In this document: positions 51,814-59,163 of the stretch, in pieces
Layout of the letters: the number at the start of each line of letters is the position of its first letter
Position numbering within the stretch: position 1 is the stretch's first letter
Assembly: GCF_004402215.1 (NCBI RefSeq)
Contig: NZ_SOEZ01000078.1
Location: forward strand, 48,667 to 112,666
Source: Cryobacterium tagatosivorans
GTDB lineage: Bacteria; Actinomycetota; Actinomycetes; Actinomycetales; Microbacteriaceae
DNA length: 64,000 bases
Reading direction: 5' to 3'
Notes under the pieces: model-generated
Databases searched by the model: none
Seen by the model: only the letters and a program-made list of their open reading frames with translations
Told to the model about the DNA's origin: nothing
Made by a program: the position numbers and the translations under genes

Positions 51814-52677
51814 GTGAATCGTGCAGAGCGCAACAAGCTCGTCGTCGAGAACCTCCCGCTGGTCGGTTACCTCGTTTCGGAGGTGTGGGCCAAGGCCCGC
51901 CACCTCTCCCGGGACGACCTGGCCTCGGCCGGCGCGCTTGCCCTGATCACCTCGGCGGATGCGTTCAATCCCGACCTCGGGGTCCCGTTCGGCGCGTTCG
52001 CGCGGCGACGCATCATCGGCGCGTTCGCCGACGACATGCGCTCCAGCGACTGGGCAACCCGTTCGGCCAGGCGGCGCATCAAGGAGACCGTCGCCGTGCA
52101 GGAAACCCTGGCCGCGGCGCTCGGCCGCACCGCCACCGTCGACGAGATCGCGGCGGCCCTCGGGGTCGACCGCGAAACCGCGGCCGCCGGCCTGGCCGAC
52201 GCCTCGCGCACGCTGTCCACGCTGGATGACACGACCGCCGAGTTCCTCGTCGCCGACACGGCGCTCCCCGAGGAGTCGCTCCTCTCCGAGGAACGGCTGG
52301 CCTACCTCCGAGCTGCCATCGCGGCCCTGCCGGAGAACATGCGCCTGGTCGTGCAGCAGATCTACTTCGACGACCGACCGGTCAAGGACATCGCCGCCGA
52401 GCTGGGGATCACGCACTCGGCGGTCTCGCAGCAGCGCGCGGAGGCCATCCGGCTGCTCCGCGACGGCCTCGGGACCCACTACTCCGACGACTCCGACACC
52501 GCGTACGTGCCGGAGTCGCGTGTCGCGCCCGCTCGCCGCAGCGCCTACCTGGCCCGGCTCGCGGACCACGCGATGATCGGCATCGCCAGCCTCGCCCACG
52601 ACCGGGTGCCGGCCGCGATCGCCGCGATCTCCGCGGCCGGAGTGCCGGCCAAGGAACTTTCCGCGCATAACGGCTAA
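51814..52677 (+). CDS. fliA: Flagellar sigma factor FliA (sigma-28 family)
   Basis: A 287-residue sigma-70-family factor of the FliA/WhiG group. Region 2 (NKLVVENLPLVGYLVSEVWA and SRDDLASAGALALITSADAF) recognises the -10 box; region 3 and region 4 (LPENMRLVVQQIYFDDRPVKDIAAELGITHSAVSQQRAEAIRLL) carry the -35 helix-turn-helix. The C-terminal 55 residues past region 4 are an extra Ala/Arg-rich tail. GTG at 51814 follows AAGGG. Three sites in this window match its expected promoter. No FlgM anti-sigma gene is present. Confidence 0.88.
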   Translation: MNRAERNKLVVENLPLVGYLVSEVWAKARHLSRDDLASAGALALITSADAFNPDLGVPFGAFARRRIIGAFADDMRSSDWATRSARRRIKETVAVQETLAAALGRTATVDEIAAALGVDRETAAAGLADASRTLSTLDDTTAEFLVADTALPEESLLSEERLAYLRAAIAALPENMRLVVQQIYFDDRPVKDIAAELGITHSAVSQQRAEAIRLLRDGLGTHYSDDSDTAYVPESRVAPARRSAYLARLADHAMIGIASLAHDRVPAAIAAISAAGVPAKELSAHNG

Positions 52678-52843
52678 CGCGCCCGGCTCAGCTACGGTCA
52701 ACGGCATTCCAGGTTGAGTTGCGGAAAAAGCACCTCAATTTCAAGAATCAAGGTGCTTTCTCCGCAACTCAACCCTTTTGGGGCAGTTCGTGGCGGGGTC
52801 ACCGAGTCGGGAGGAACTTTCCGCGCAGAACGGCTAACGCGCC
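52652..52843. repeat. 32-bp direct repeat pair bounding an inserted 128-bp segment
   Basis: A 32-bp sequence at 52652-52683 recurs at 52812-52843 with one change. The left copy covers the last codons and stop of fliA; the right copy supplies TAAC of the flagellin promoter. The sequences outside and between the copies do not match each other. The segment between them (52684-52811) contains palindrome R4. It looks like an insertion with a duplicated flank. Confidence 0.85.
52713..52773. repeat. Dispersed palindrome, copy R4 (23-bp arms, one mismatch)
   Basis: Arms 52713-52735 and 52751-52773 with a 15-base loop. The right arm in reverse reads GTTGAGTTGCGGAGAAAG then CACCT; the left arm has A for G at one position. 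It lies 36 bases past the fliA stop and upstream of the flagellin promoter, and is followed by a TTTT run, so it can act as a terminator for fliA. Confidence 0.88.
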
Positions 52844-52861
52844 TCCGCACCCGGCCGATGG
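52835..52861 (+). promoter_or_regulatory. Sigma-28 (FliA) promoter for flagellin
   Basis: TAAC at 52835-52838, exactly 15 bases, then GCCGATGG at 52854-52861. The -10 box is 59 bases before the fliC ATG. The TAAC part is inside the right copy of the 32-bp direct repeat. Confidence 0.85.
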
Positions 52862-52870
52862 TTCATTGTG

Positions 52871-52890
52871 CCGGCCCATGGATGGGCCGG
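52871..52890 (+). promoter_or_regulatory. Hairpin at the 5' end of the flagellin mRNA
   Basis: CCGGCCCA and TGGGCCGG pair perfectly around TGGA, starting about ten bases after the -10 box, so the transcript should begin at or next to this stem. The GGAGG ribosome site lies outside it. A 5' stem is a plausible mRNA stabiliser for a very abundant protein. Confidence 0.6.
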
Positions 52891-52920
52891 TAACACCACC
52901 CAATCACGGAGGAAATCATC

Positions 52921-54111
52921 ATGGGTATGCAGGTCAACACCAACCTCGCGGCGAACAACTCGTACCGCAACCTCGCCGCAACGCAGAACGACATGTCCAA
53001 GTCGCTGGAGAAGCTGTCCAGCGGCCTCCGCATCAACCGCGCTGCGGACGACGCGGCCGGCCTCGCCATCTCCGAGGGCCTCAAGTCGCAGGTCGGTGGC
53101 CTCACGGTCGCCAGCCGCAACGCCCAGGACGGCATCAGCGTTCTCCAGACCGCTGAAGGTTCCTTGGGCGAGGTGCAGTCGATCCTGCAGCGCGTTCGTG
53201 ACCTCGCCGTTCAGGCCGGTAACGACTCGAACAACGCCGACTCGCGCACCGCCATCAAGACCGAGGTCGATGCGTTGGGTAAGGAGCTCACCCGGATCGC
53301 CGGCTCCACGAACTTCAACGGCACGAAGCTGCTGGATGGCTCCGCCACCTCGCTGAAGTTCCAGGTCGGCGCAAACGGCGATCTGAACAGCCAGATCGAC
53401 GTGAACCTGAGCGGCGCGAACGTGACCGCTATCGCGAACGCTTTGACCGGAGGCAGCATTTCAGCTGCGGGAACCTCGTTCGCGATTGCTGACATCACGG
53501 CACTCACCACCGGTGCAGCGACGTTCACTTCCACGAGCGGTGGAGTCACGACTACCGTTGTGACAGCGGCGCTGGCGGACACGGCTGACGGGAGCGCGGC
53601 TTCCTTCCAGAGCGTGGAGGAGTACGCATCGGCGCTCCGCTCCGATGCAAGTTTCTCGGCCAATTTCAGCGTCTCGGTGTCCAAGGACGCTAACGGCGCG
53701 GGCAACGGGATCGTCGTCACCGCACTCGACGGCGGTTCAGTCGGAGTGACGTCGCCCGACGGTGCCGTCGGGCTGGCAGCCGGCTCGGCGAGCGCTGCCC
53801 TGACCGGTGGAGTGCGGTTCGATACCGCCGCGAACGCGCAGGCATCGATTACCCTGATCGACTCCCAGATCAAGAGCGTCTCCACCGCTCGCGCCGAACT
53901 GGGTGCGAACCAGAACCGGTTTGAGAGCGTTGTCAAGACGCTGGCCATCTCCAAGGAGAACCTGACGGCGGCCGGATCTCGCATCCGCGACACCGACATG
54001 GCCGAGGAAATGGTCAAGTTCACCCGCTCGAACATCCTGACCCAGGCCGGTACCGCCATGCTCGCGCAGGCGAACCAGTCCAACCAGGGCGTTCTGCAGC
54101 TCCTCCGCTAA
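52921..54111 (+). CDS. fliC: Flagellin
   Basis: A 396-residue filament protein. The conserved N-terminal D0/D1 part (MQVNTNLAANNSYRNLAATQ, KLSSGLRINRAADDAAGLAI) and the C-terminal part (SRIRDTDMAEEMVKFTRSNILTQAGTAMLAQANQ ending in LLR) enclose a variable Thr/Ala/Ser-rich domain at about 135-290. A strong GGAGG ribosome site precedes the ATG. It is followed by a long terminator-like hairpin, so most transcripts should carry fliC alone. It is the substrate of FliS and FliW encoded nearby. Confidence 0.97.
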   Translation: MGMQVNTNLAANNSYRNLAATQNDMSKSLEKLSSGLRINRAADDAAGLAISEGLKSQVGGLTVASRNAQDGISVLQTAEGSLGEVQSILQRVRDLAVQAGNDSNNADSRTAIKTEVDALGKELTRIAGSTNFNGTKLLDGSATSLKFQVGANGDLNSQIDVNLSGANVTAIANALTGGSISAAGTSFAIADITALTTGAATFTSTSGGVTTTVVTAALADTADGSAASFQSVEEYASALRSDASFSANFSVSVSKDANGAGNGIVVTALDGGSVGVTSPDGAVGLAAGSASAALTGGVRFDTAANAQASITLIDSQIKSVSTARAELGANQNRFESVVKTLAISKENLTAAGSRIRDTDMAEEMVKFTRSNILTQAGTAMLAQANQSNQGVLQLLR

Positions 54112-54156
54112 CTAAGCGGGGTTGCCCAACTCATCCGCGCTCACGCACGGTGAACG

Positions 54157-54212
54157 GCGCCTGGTGGCAATCGAGGGAGAACTGGACCTCTCCCGCGATT
54201 GTCACCAGGCGC
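54157..54212 (+). terminator. Long hairpin between flagellin and fliD
   Basis: Arms 54157-54180 and 54189-54212 pair over 24 bp with two mismatches around an eight-base loop, and TTT follows. It lies 45 bases past the fliC stop. It probably ends most flagellin transcripts and lets fewer reach fliD. Confidence 0.82.
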
Positions 54213-54267
54213 TTTCCGCAGCATCACTGAAGCACTTTCGCATCGAACAGCAAGAGAGGAACACATC

Positions 54268-55584
54268 GTGTCGATGGCAATCGATGGTCTCGTCAGCGGC
54301 CTGGATACGACGGGCCTGATCAAGTCCCTCATGCAGCTCGAAGCGGTTCCCCAGACCCTGCTCAAGAACAAGGTCTCCGAGTCAACGGCGCTCATCTCCG
54401 CCCTCCAGGGCCTGAACACGAGCGTCGCCGGCCTCGCTACCCTCGCAACGAAGACAGCGAAGACCGATTCACTCGATCTCTTCACCGCGTCGAGCAGCCC
54501 CCCCACGGTCACCGCAGCGGTGACGACAGGCGCAAGCGCCGGCCAGATCGACCTCGTCGTCGACAAACTCGCCCAGACCCACGTGTCGGTCTCCGACGCG
54601 CTCACCGCCTGGCCCGACACCAGCCTGACCATCACCAGCGCCGGCGGCACGCCCACCACGATCACCGCAGCCTCGACCTCGCTGGATGACGTGGTTTCGG
54701 CGATCAACACCGCCGGAGCCGGCGTCACCGCGACCAAGGTCGCCGTCGGAGCGGCCGGCTTCCGCCTGCAGCTCACCGCGACCGCGAGCGGTGCGGCGGG
54801 CAGCTTCACCGTCTCCGGCACGGCCGCCGCGATGACCGAGGTCAAGGCCGGCCAGGATGCCCAGGTCACGTTGTGGGCCGGAACGAGCGCCGCACAGGCG
54901 ATCACCTCGTCCACGAACACCTTCGCCAACCTGCTCCCAGGGGTCGCGATCACCGTTTCCGCGGTCTCGGTTGACCCGGTGTCCGTCAAGGTCGCCCGCA
55001 ATGACGCGGCGATCAGCACGGTTGCCTCGGACCTCGTCAACGGCCTCAACGGGGTCTTCGCCCTCATCGCCACGAAGTCGGCCGTGGTGAACAGCACCAC
55101 TGGCTCAGGGGCCGCGGTTGTCTCCGGCGGGGTCTTCACCGGCGACAGCACGGTGCGCGACATCAACCAGCGCATCCTCTCGGCGGCCTCGCTTCCGGTG
55201 AACGGACGCTCGCCCTCGGAAATCGGGATCAGCATCTCGAAAACCGGCACGATGGAATTCAACGCCACGAAGTTCGCCGCGGCCCTGCAGAAGGACCCGG
55301 CCGGCGTCGAGGCAACCCTGCAGGAGATCGCCTCCCGGGTCTCGGTCGCGGCGAGCTCGGCATCCGACAAGTTTTCGGGCCAGATCACCGCGAAGGTCAC
55401 CGGCCAGCAGTCGCTCGTGAAGGACCTCGGGAACAGGATCGCCGACTGGGATCTGCGGTTGGCGTCTCGCAAGTCCTCGTTGGAGCGCACCTACGCCGCA
55501 CTCGAGGTTCAGTTGAGCAACATGAACTCCCAGTCGTCCTGGCTCAGCGCGCAAATCGCGGGCCTCCCGTCAGGCGGTGCTTGA
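54268..55584 (+). CDS. fliD: Flagellar filament cap protein FliD
   Basis: A 438-residue cap protein (HAP2) on which flagellin folds at the filament tip. The N terminus SMAIDGLVSGLDTTGLIKSLMQLEAVPQ is the family signature. The C-terminal helix (SLVKDLGNRIADWDLRLASRKSSLERTYAALEVQLSNMNSQSSWLSAQIAGL) is the D0 coiled coil. I choose GTG at 54268 because AGAGGA is seven bases upstream; ATG 54274 is the alternative. The stop overlaps fliS by one base. Confidence 0.93.
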   Translation: MSMAIDGLVSGLDTTGLIKSLMQLEAVPQTLLKNKVSESTALISALQGLNTSVAGLATLATKTAKTDSLDLFTASSSPPTVTAAVTTGASAGQIDLVVDKLAQTHVSVSDALTAWPDTSLTITSAGGTPTTITAASTSLDDVVSAINTAGAGVTATKVAVGAAGFRLQLTATASGAAGSFTVSGTAAAMTEVKAGQDAQVTLWAGTSAAQAITSSTNTFANLLPGVAITVSAVSVDPVSVKVARNDAAISTVASDLVNGLNGVFALIATKSAVVNSTTGSGAAVVSGGVFTGDSTVRDINQRILSAASLPVNGRSPSEIGISISKTGTMEFNATKFAAALQKDPAGVEATLQEIASRVSVAASSASDKFSGQITAKVTGQQSLVKDLGNRIADWDLRLASRKSSLERTYAALEVQLSNMNSQSSWLSAQIAGLPSGGA

Positions 55585-56012
55585 TGAGCATGACGGCCGG
55601 GGCCGAGGCCCAGAGGCTGCGGTACAACCGCGAGGCGGTGCTCTCGGCCACGCCCGTGCGGCTGCTCACCATGCTCTACGACCGGCTGATGCTCGACCTC
55701 GGCCGGGCCGAGGCCGCGCAGATCGCGGCGAACTGGGCCGTCGCCTCGGAGAACCTGCTGCACGCGCAGGCGATCGTCAGCGAGCTCTCCGGGTCGCTCA
55801 AAGTCGAACTCTGGGACGGCGGCGAAGGCCTGCTCGCGCTCTACACGTATGTGTCGAACTCCCTGGTCAACGGCAACATCCACCGCGACGTCGAGCGCAC
55901 CCGCGAAAGCATCGCGCTGCTCGAACCGCTGCGCCAGGCTTGGCACGAGGCCGCGCAGTCGATTCCCGCGCAGCCGGCGCGCTCCACGGGCGGGGGGCTC
56001 GGAATTGGCTAG
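55584..56012 (+). CDS. fliS: Flagellin export chaperone FliS
   Basis: A 142-residue four-helix chaperone that keeps flagellin unfolded for export. It shows YNREAVLSATPVRLLTMLYDRLMLDLGRAEAA and the later LLALYTYVSNSLVNGNIHRD, both typical. It overlaps fliD by one base and the FliT-like gene by eight bases. Confidence 0.93.
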   Translation: MSMTAGAEAQRLRYNREAVLSATPVRLLTMLYDRLMLDLGRAEAAQIAANWAVASENLLHAQAIVSELSGSLKVELWDGGEGLLALYTYVSNSLVNGNIHRDVERTRESIALLEPLRQAWHEAAQSIPAQPARSTGGGLGIG

Positions 56013-56310
56013 CGCGGAGTGGGCCGAGGACCCACACGACGAATGGATGCGCGTGCTCGACGAACTCGAAAGGTTCCTCGGTTCCGTCGGCGACGGCATG
56101 GACGCCACGCCGTGGACGGCGCCGGTTCGCCTGGGTCCGCTTCCGCCCGCACTCGTCGGACGGGCGCACAAGGTCCTGGCCGGCCAGCGGGAGCTCGTGC
56201 GCGAACTCGAGGCCGCACAGCAGGAAACCGGCAGGCACCTCGCGGCGGTTCGCGCGGTCTCGGCAGCTCGCAGCGCCGAGACATCCGTGTACGTCGACGT
56301 GATGAGCTGA
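56005..56310 (+). CDS. Small helical protein at the FliT position
   Basis: A 101-residue protein, probably starting at TTG 56005 (after a G-rich ribosome site) and overlapping the end of fliS. The middle is a helix-rich RAHKVLAGQRELVRELEAAQQETGRHLAAVRAV. Genes at this place often encode FliT, the FliD chaperone, and the size and helix content fit, but the sequence match is weak. The last codons start a block of four 16-bp tandem repeats. Confidence 0.55.
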   Translation: MASAEWAEDPHDEWMRVLDELERFLGSVGDGMDATPWTAPVRLGPLPPALVGRAHKVLAGQRELVRELEAAQQETGRHLAAVRAVSAARSAETSVYVDVMS

Positions 56311-56358
56311 CGACGTGATGAGCCGGCCATGTCCTGAGCCGGCGATGTCCTGAGGGGG
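56295..56358. repeat. Four tandem 16-bp repeats at the end of the FliT-like gene
   Basis: Units start at 56295, 56311, 56327 and 56343. The first two share CGACGTGATGAGC, the last two share ATGTCCTGAG, and all keep the spacing. The first unit encodes the end and stop of the gene; the others fill the gap before the flgB promoter. The last unit runs into GGGGG-CGCAGA-CCCCC (56354-56369), a possible terminator stem. Confidence 0.8.
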
Positions 56359-56396
56359 CGCAGACCCCCCATCCGGGTGAACTTCCCAGGATTCCC

Positions 56397-56423
56397 TAAC
56401 GAAGCCCCGGGCGCGCCCGATAG
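56397..56423 (+). promoter_or_regulatory. Sigma-28 (FliA) promoter for the flgB basal-body operon
   Basis: TAAC at 56397-56400, exactly 15 bases, then CCCGATAG at 56416-56423, one base away from the consensus box. It is 73 bases before the flgB start. Confidence 0.75.
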
Positions 56424-56496
56424 CTGACACCGAGCACGGATTGCTCGCCAATTGGCCACGGATCGGCCGTCTGTTCCTTTGACGAAGCGGGACTCC

Positions 56497-56838
56497 GTGC
56501 TTGAATCCGTGACCGCCAGCGCTCTGGCGAGTGCCCTGGATGGGCTGGCCCTGCGCCAGCGCACCATCGCGAACAACATCGCGAACGTCAACACCCCCAA
56601 CTACCATGCCAAGCGAGTCGCCTTCGAGGGCGCGCTGGCGAAGTCGGTGGCGGCGGGCGACGGCCACGCCTCGGCCACCACGGCACGCTCCCTCGAGCCG
56701 ACCAACGAAATCGGCAACAACGTCAACCTCGACACCGAGACGCTCTCGAACATCGACACGGTGCTCCGCTTCCAGTTCGCCGCCCGCGCCGCCGATGCCC
56801 CGTTCAGCGCCGTTCGCGCCGCCCTGAGGACCAGCTGA
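56497..56838 (+). CDS. flgB: Flagellar basal-body rod protein FlgB
   Basis: A 113-residue proximal rod protein. The motif LRQRTIANNIANVNTPNYHAKRVAFEGAL is characteristic. GTG at 56497 puts this motif at the standard distance from the N terminus; a TTG at 56452 would add 15 residues. It opens a tightly packed operon (flgB-flgC-fliE-fliF-fliG-fliH-fliI-fliJ and on) with one- to eleven-base overlaps. The C terminus is normal. Confidence 0.92.
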   Translation: MLESVTASALASALDGLALRQRTIANNIANVNTPNYHAKRVAFEGALAKSVAAGDGHASATTARSLEPTNEIGNNVNLDTETLSNIDTVLRFQFAARAADAPFSAVRAALRTS

Positions 56839-57230
56839 TGACGTTCGACGCGATCGGGATCGCCGGAACCGGGCTCACGCTGCACCGCAAGTGGCTCGAC
56901 GCCGTCGCCGACAACATGGCGAACATCAACACCGTCAAGAGCACCGACGGGAGCGCCTTCCAGGCCCGGTACGTCGTCGCCCAGGAGGGCGAGGGCAACT
57001 CCGGCGCGTATGTCGCCGGGGCCGCCTTCGGCGACGCGGCGGGAAGGCTGTCGTACCAGCCCGACCACCCCCTCGCCGACAAGGAAGGGTACGTGCGCCT
57101 GCCGGACATCGACATGGCCACCCAGATGGGCCAGCTCATCATGGCGCAGCGCGGCTACCAGGCCAACGCCGCCGTCGTCGACCGCGCGAAGACCAGCTAC
57201 GAAGCAGCCCTACAGATTGGACGTTCCTGA
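56838..57230 (+). CDS. flgC: Flagellar basal-body rod protein FlgC
   Basis: A 130-residue rod protein. It shows AIGIAGTGLTLHRKWLDAVADNMANINTV at the N terminus and YVRLPDIDMATQMGQLIMAQRGYQANAAVVDRAKTSYEAALQIG at the C terminus, both diagnostic. It overlaps flgB and fliE by one base each. Confidence 0.94.
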   Translation: MTFDAIGIAGTGLTLHRKWLDAVADNMANINTVKSTDGSAFQARYVVAQEGEGNSGAYVAGAAFGDAAGRLSYQPDHPLADKEGYVRLPDIDMATQMGQLIMAQRGYQANAAVVDRAKTSYEAALQIGRS

Positions 57231-57562
57231 TGCCGTTCGGCGCCATTGACAGTGTGCAGGGCACGGCCGGAACCGGCGCGCTTTCCGGCCTGCAGGGCCT
57301 CCTGGCCACGCAGGGAACGCAGGGAACCCAGGATGCCGGCGGCGCCGGTTTCGCGAACGCGCTCACCGGCGCGGTCGACAACCTCCAGCAGACCCAGTCC
57401 GCCTCGAACACCCTCGCCATCCAGGCCGTCACCGGCGACCTGAACGACATCCACACGGCCATGATCGCCTCGACCAGGGCCCAGGTGACGATGGAGCTCG
57501 TCGCCGGCATTCGCAACAAGGGCGTTGACGCGTTCAACGAGATCATGCGGATGCAGGCCTGA
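57230..57562 (+). CDS. fliE: Flagellar hook-basal body protein FliE
   Basis: A 110-residue adaptor between the MS ring and the rod, and an early export substrate. The C-terminal half GDLNDIHTAMIASTRAQVTMELVAGIRNKGVDAFNEIMRM is the conserved part; the N terminus is Gly/Thr/Gln-rich and flexible. The ATG at 57230 overlaps flgC, and the gene overlaps fliF by one base. Confidence 0.92.
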   Translation: MPFGAIDSVQGTAGTGALSGLQGLLATQGTQGTQDAGGAGFANALTGAVDNLQQTQSASNTLAIQAVTGDLNDIHTAMIASTRAQVTMELVAGIRNKGVDAFNEIMRMQA

Positions 57563-59163
57563 TGCCGGCTCAGGTCACCTCGGCGTTCCGGCGCTTCGGA
57601 AACGCGCTGCGCGAGTTCACCATCGCGCAGCGCACTGTCGCGCTCATCGGCGTGGCGGTGCTCGTGCTGGGCATCGCCGCGCTCTCGATGTGGGCAACCA
57701 AGCCCGCCTTCACGCCCCTGTTCTCCGGTCTCAGCGGGTCGGACGCCAACACGATCGTCGACCAGCTCCGCACGGACGGCGTGCCGTACGAGCTCAGCGA
57801 CGGCGGTGCGACGATCCTGGTTCCCGAGAAGAGCGTCTACGACGAACGGCTCAAGGCCGCGTCGGCCGGGCTGCCCTCCTCGAGCACCGGGGGATACGCG
57901 CTCCTCGACAAGATGGGCGTCACCGCCTCCGAGTTCCAGCAGTCGGTGACCTACAAGCGGGCGCTCGAAGGAGAGCTCGCCGCCACGATCGAGGCGCTCG
58001 ACGGTGTACGGACCGCTTCGGTGCGCCTGGCCATCCCCAAGGAGAGCGTGTTCGTCGCCGAGGCGAACGACCCCACGGCATCCGTCTTCATCGAAGCCGA
58101 GAACGGAATCACCCTGACGAGCGAGCAGGTCGAGGCCATCGTGCACCTCACCTCCTCCTCGATCGACGGCATGTCCCCGTCCGATGTCGCCGTCGTCGAC
58201 GCCGGCGGCGCCGTGCTCTCGGCCGTTGGCGTTGGCGCCACCGGCAGCGCCGACAAGCAGTCCTCGGTGTACGAAGAACGCGTCCAGGGCTCGGTGCAGG
58301 CCATGCTCGACAAGATCGTCGGGCCGGGCAATGCCAGCGTCGTGGTCGCCGCCGACATGAGCTACGAGTCCGCCGAGCGAGTCGAAGAGACCTTCACGAC
58401 CCCCACGGACGCCCCGGCGCTGAACGAAGCGGTCAAGTCCGAGACATACGCGGGCGGCAAGAGCGGCGCGGGCGCCACCGGTGTGCTCGGCCCCGACAAC
58501 ATCGCCGTCCCGGCCGGGGCGAACGGCGACGGAACCTTCACGTCCAAGGACAGCACGCGCAACAACGCCGTCAACAAGGTCACCGAATCCCGCACGATCC
58601 CGTCCGGCGCGATCAACCGGCAGACCGTGTCCGTTGCCGTGGACTCCGCGGCCGCCGGCGACATCAACGTGTCCGACCTGTCCTCCCTCGTCGCCTCCGC
58701 GGCCGGGATCGACGTCGCCCGCGGTGACGCGGTGACGGTCGAGGTCGTCAACTTCAACACGGCCGGGGCGCAGGATGCCGCGGCCGCCCTCGCCGCCGCC
58801 CAGGCGGCCGAGAACGCCGACCGCGTCGCCGGCCTGATCCGGATCGCCATCATCGCGGCCGCGCTGGTCATCCCGTTCATCCTCGGCCTGATCGTGTACG
58901 CCCGTCGGTCGCGCCGGCAGAGCCGCGAACCGATGGATGTCGGTGACCTGTCCGAGCTGCGCAGCGCCCTGGACGCACCGACGGTTCCGCTGGTCCGAGC
59001 CCCGTCGATCGCCCCGCGGGTCATCAACCCGGGACCGTCGATCGCCTATGAGGCGACCGACGCCGAGAACCTGCGGTCGGAGATCGACGCCCTCGCCCAG
59101 CGCGACCCCAAGGGCACGGCGCAGTACCTCCGCGGCTTCATGGACGAACGGCAGCCCGCATGA
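57562..59163 (+). CDS. fliF: Flagellar MS-ring protein FliF
   Basis: A 533-residue membrane ring protein. Two membrane helices (about 26-45 and 428-450) enclose the periplasmic ring-building domain, which contains PLFSGLSGSDANTIVDQLRTDGVPYEL, SVTYKRALEGELAATIEALDGV and VVAADMSY. The C-terminal tail binds FliG. It overlaps fliG by four bases. It also houses the export gate. Confidence 0.95.
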   Translation: MPAQVTSAFRRFGNALREFTIAQRTVALIGVAVLVLGIAALSMWATKPAFTPLFSGLSGSDANTIVDQLRTDGVPYELSDGGATILVPEKSVYDERLKAASAGLPSSSTGGYALLDKMGVTASEFQQSVTYKRALEGELAATIEALDGVRTASVRLAIPKESVFVAEANDPTASVFIEAENGITLTSEQVEAIVHLTSSSIDGMSPSDVAVVDAGGAVLSAVGVGATGSADKQSSVYEERVQGSVQAMLDKIVGPGNASVVVAADMSYESAERVEETFTTPTDAPALNEAVKSETYAGGKSGAGATGVLGPDNIAVPAGANGDGTFTSKDSTRNNAVNKVTESRTIPSGAINRQTVSVAVDSAAAGDINVSDLSSLVASAAGIDVARGDAVTVEVVNFNTAGAQDAAAALAAAQAAENADRVAGLIRIAIIAAALVIPFILGLIVYARRSRRQSREPMDVGDLSELRSALDAPTVPLVRAPSIAPRVINPGPSIAYEATDAENLRSEIDALAQRDPKGTAQYLRGFMDERQPA

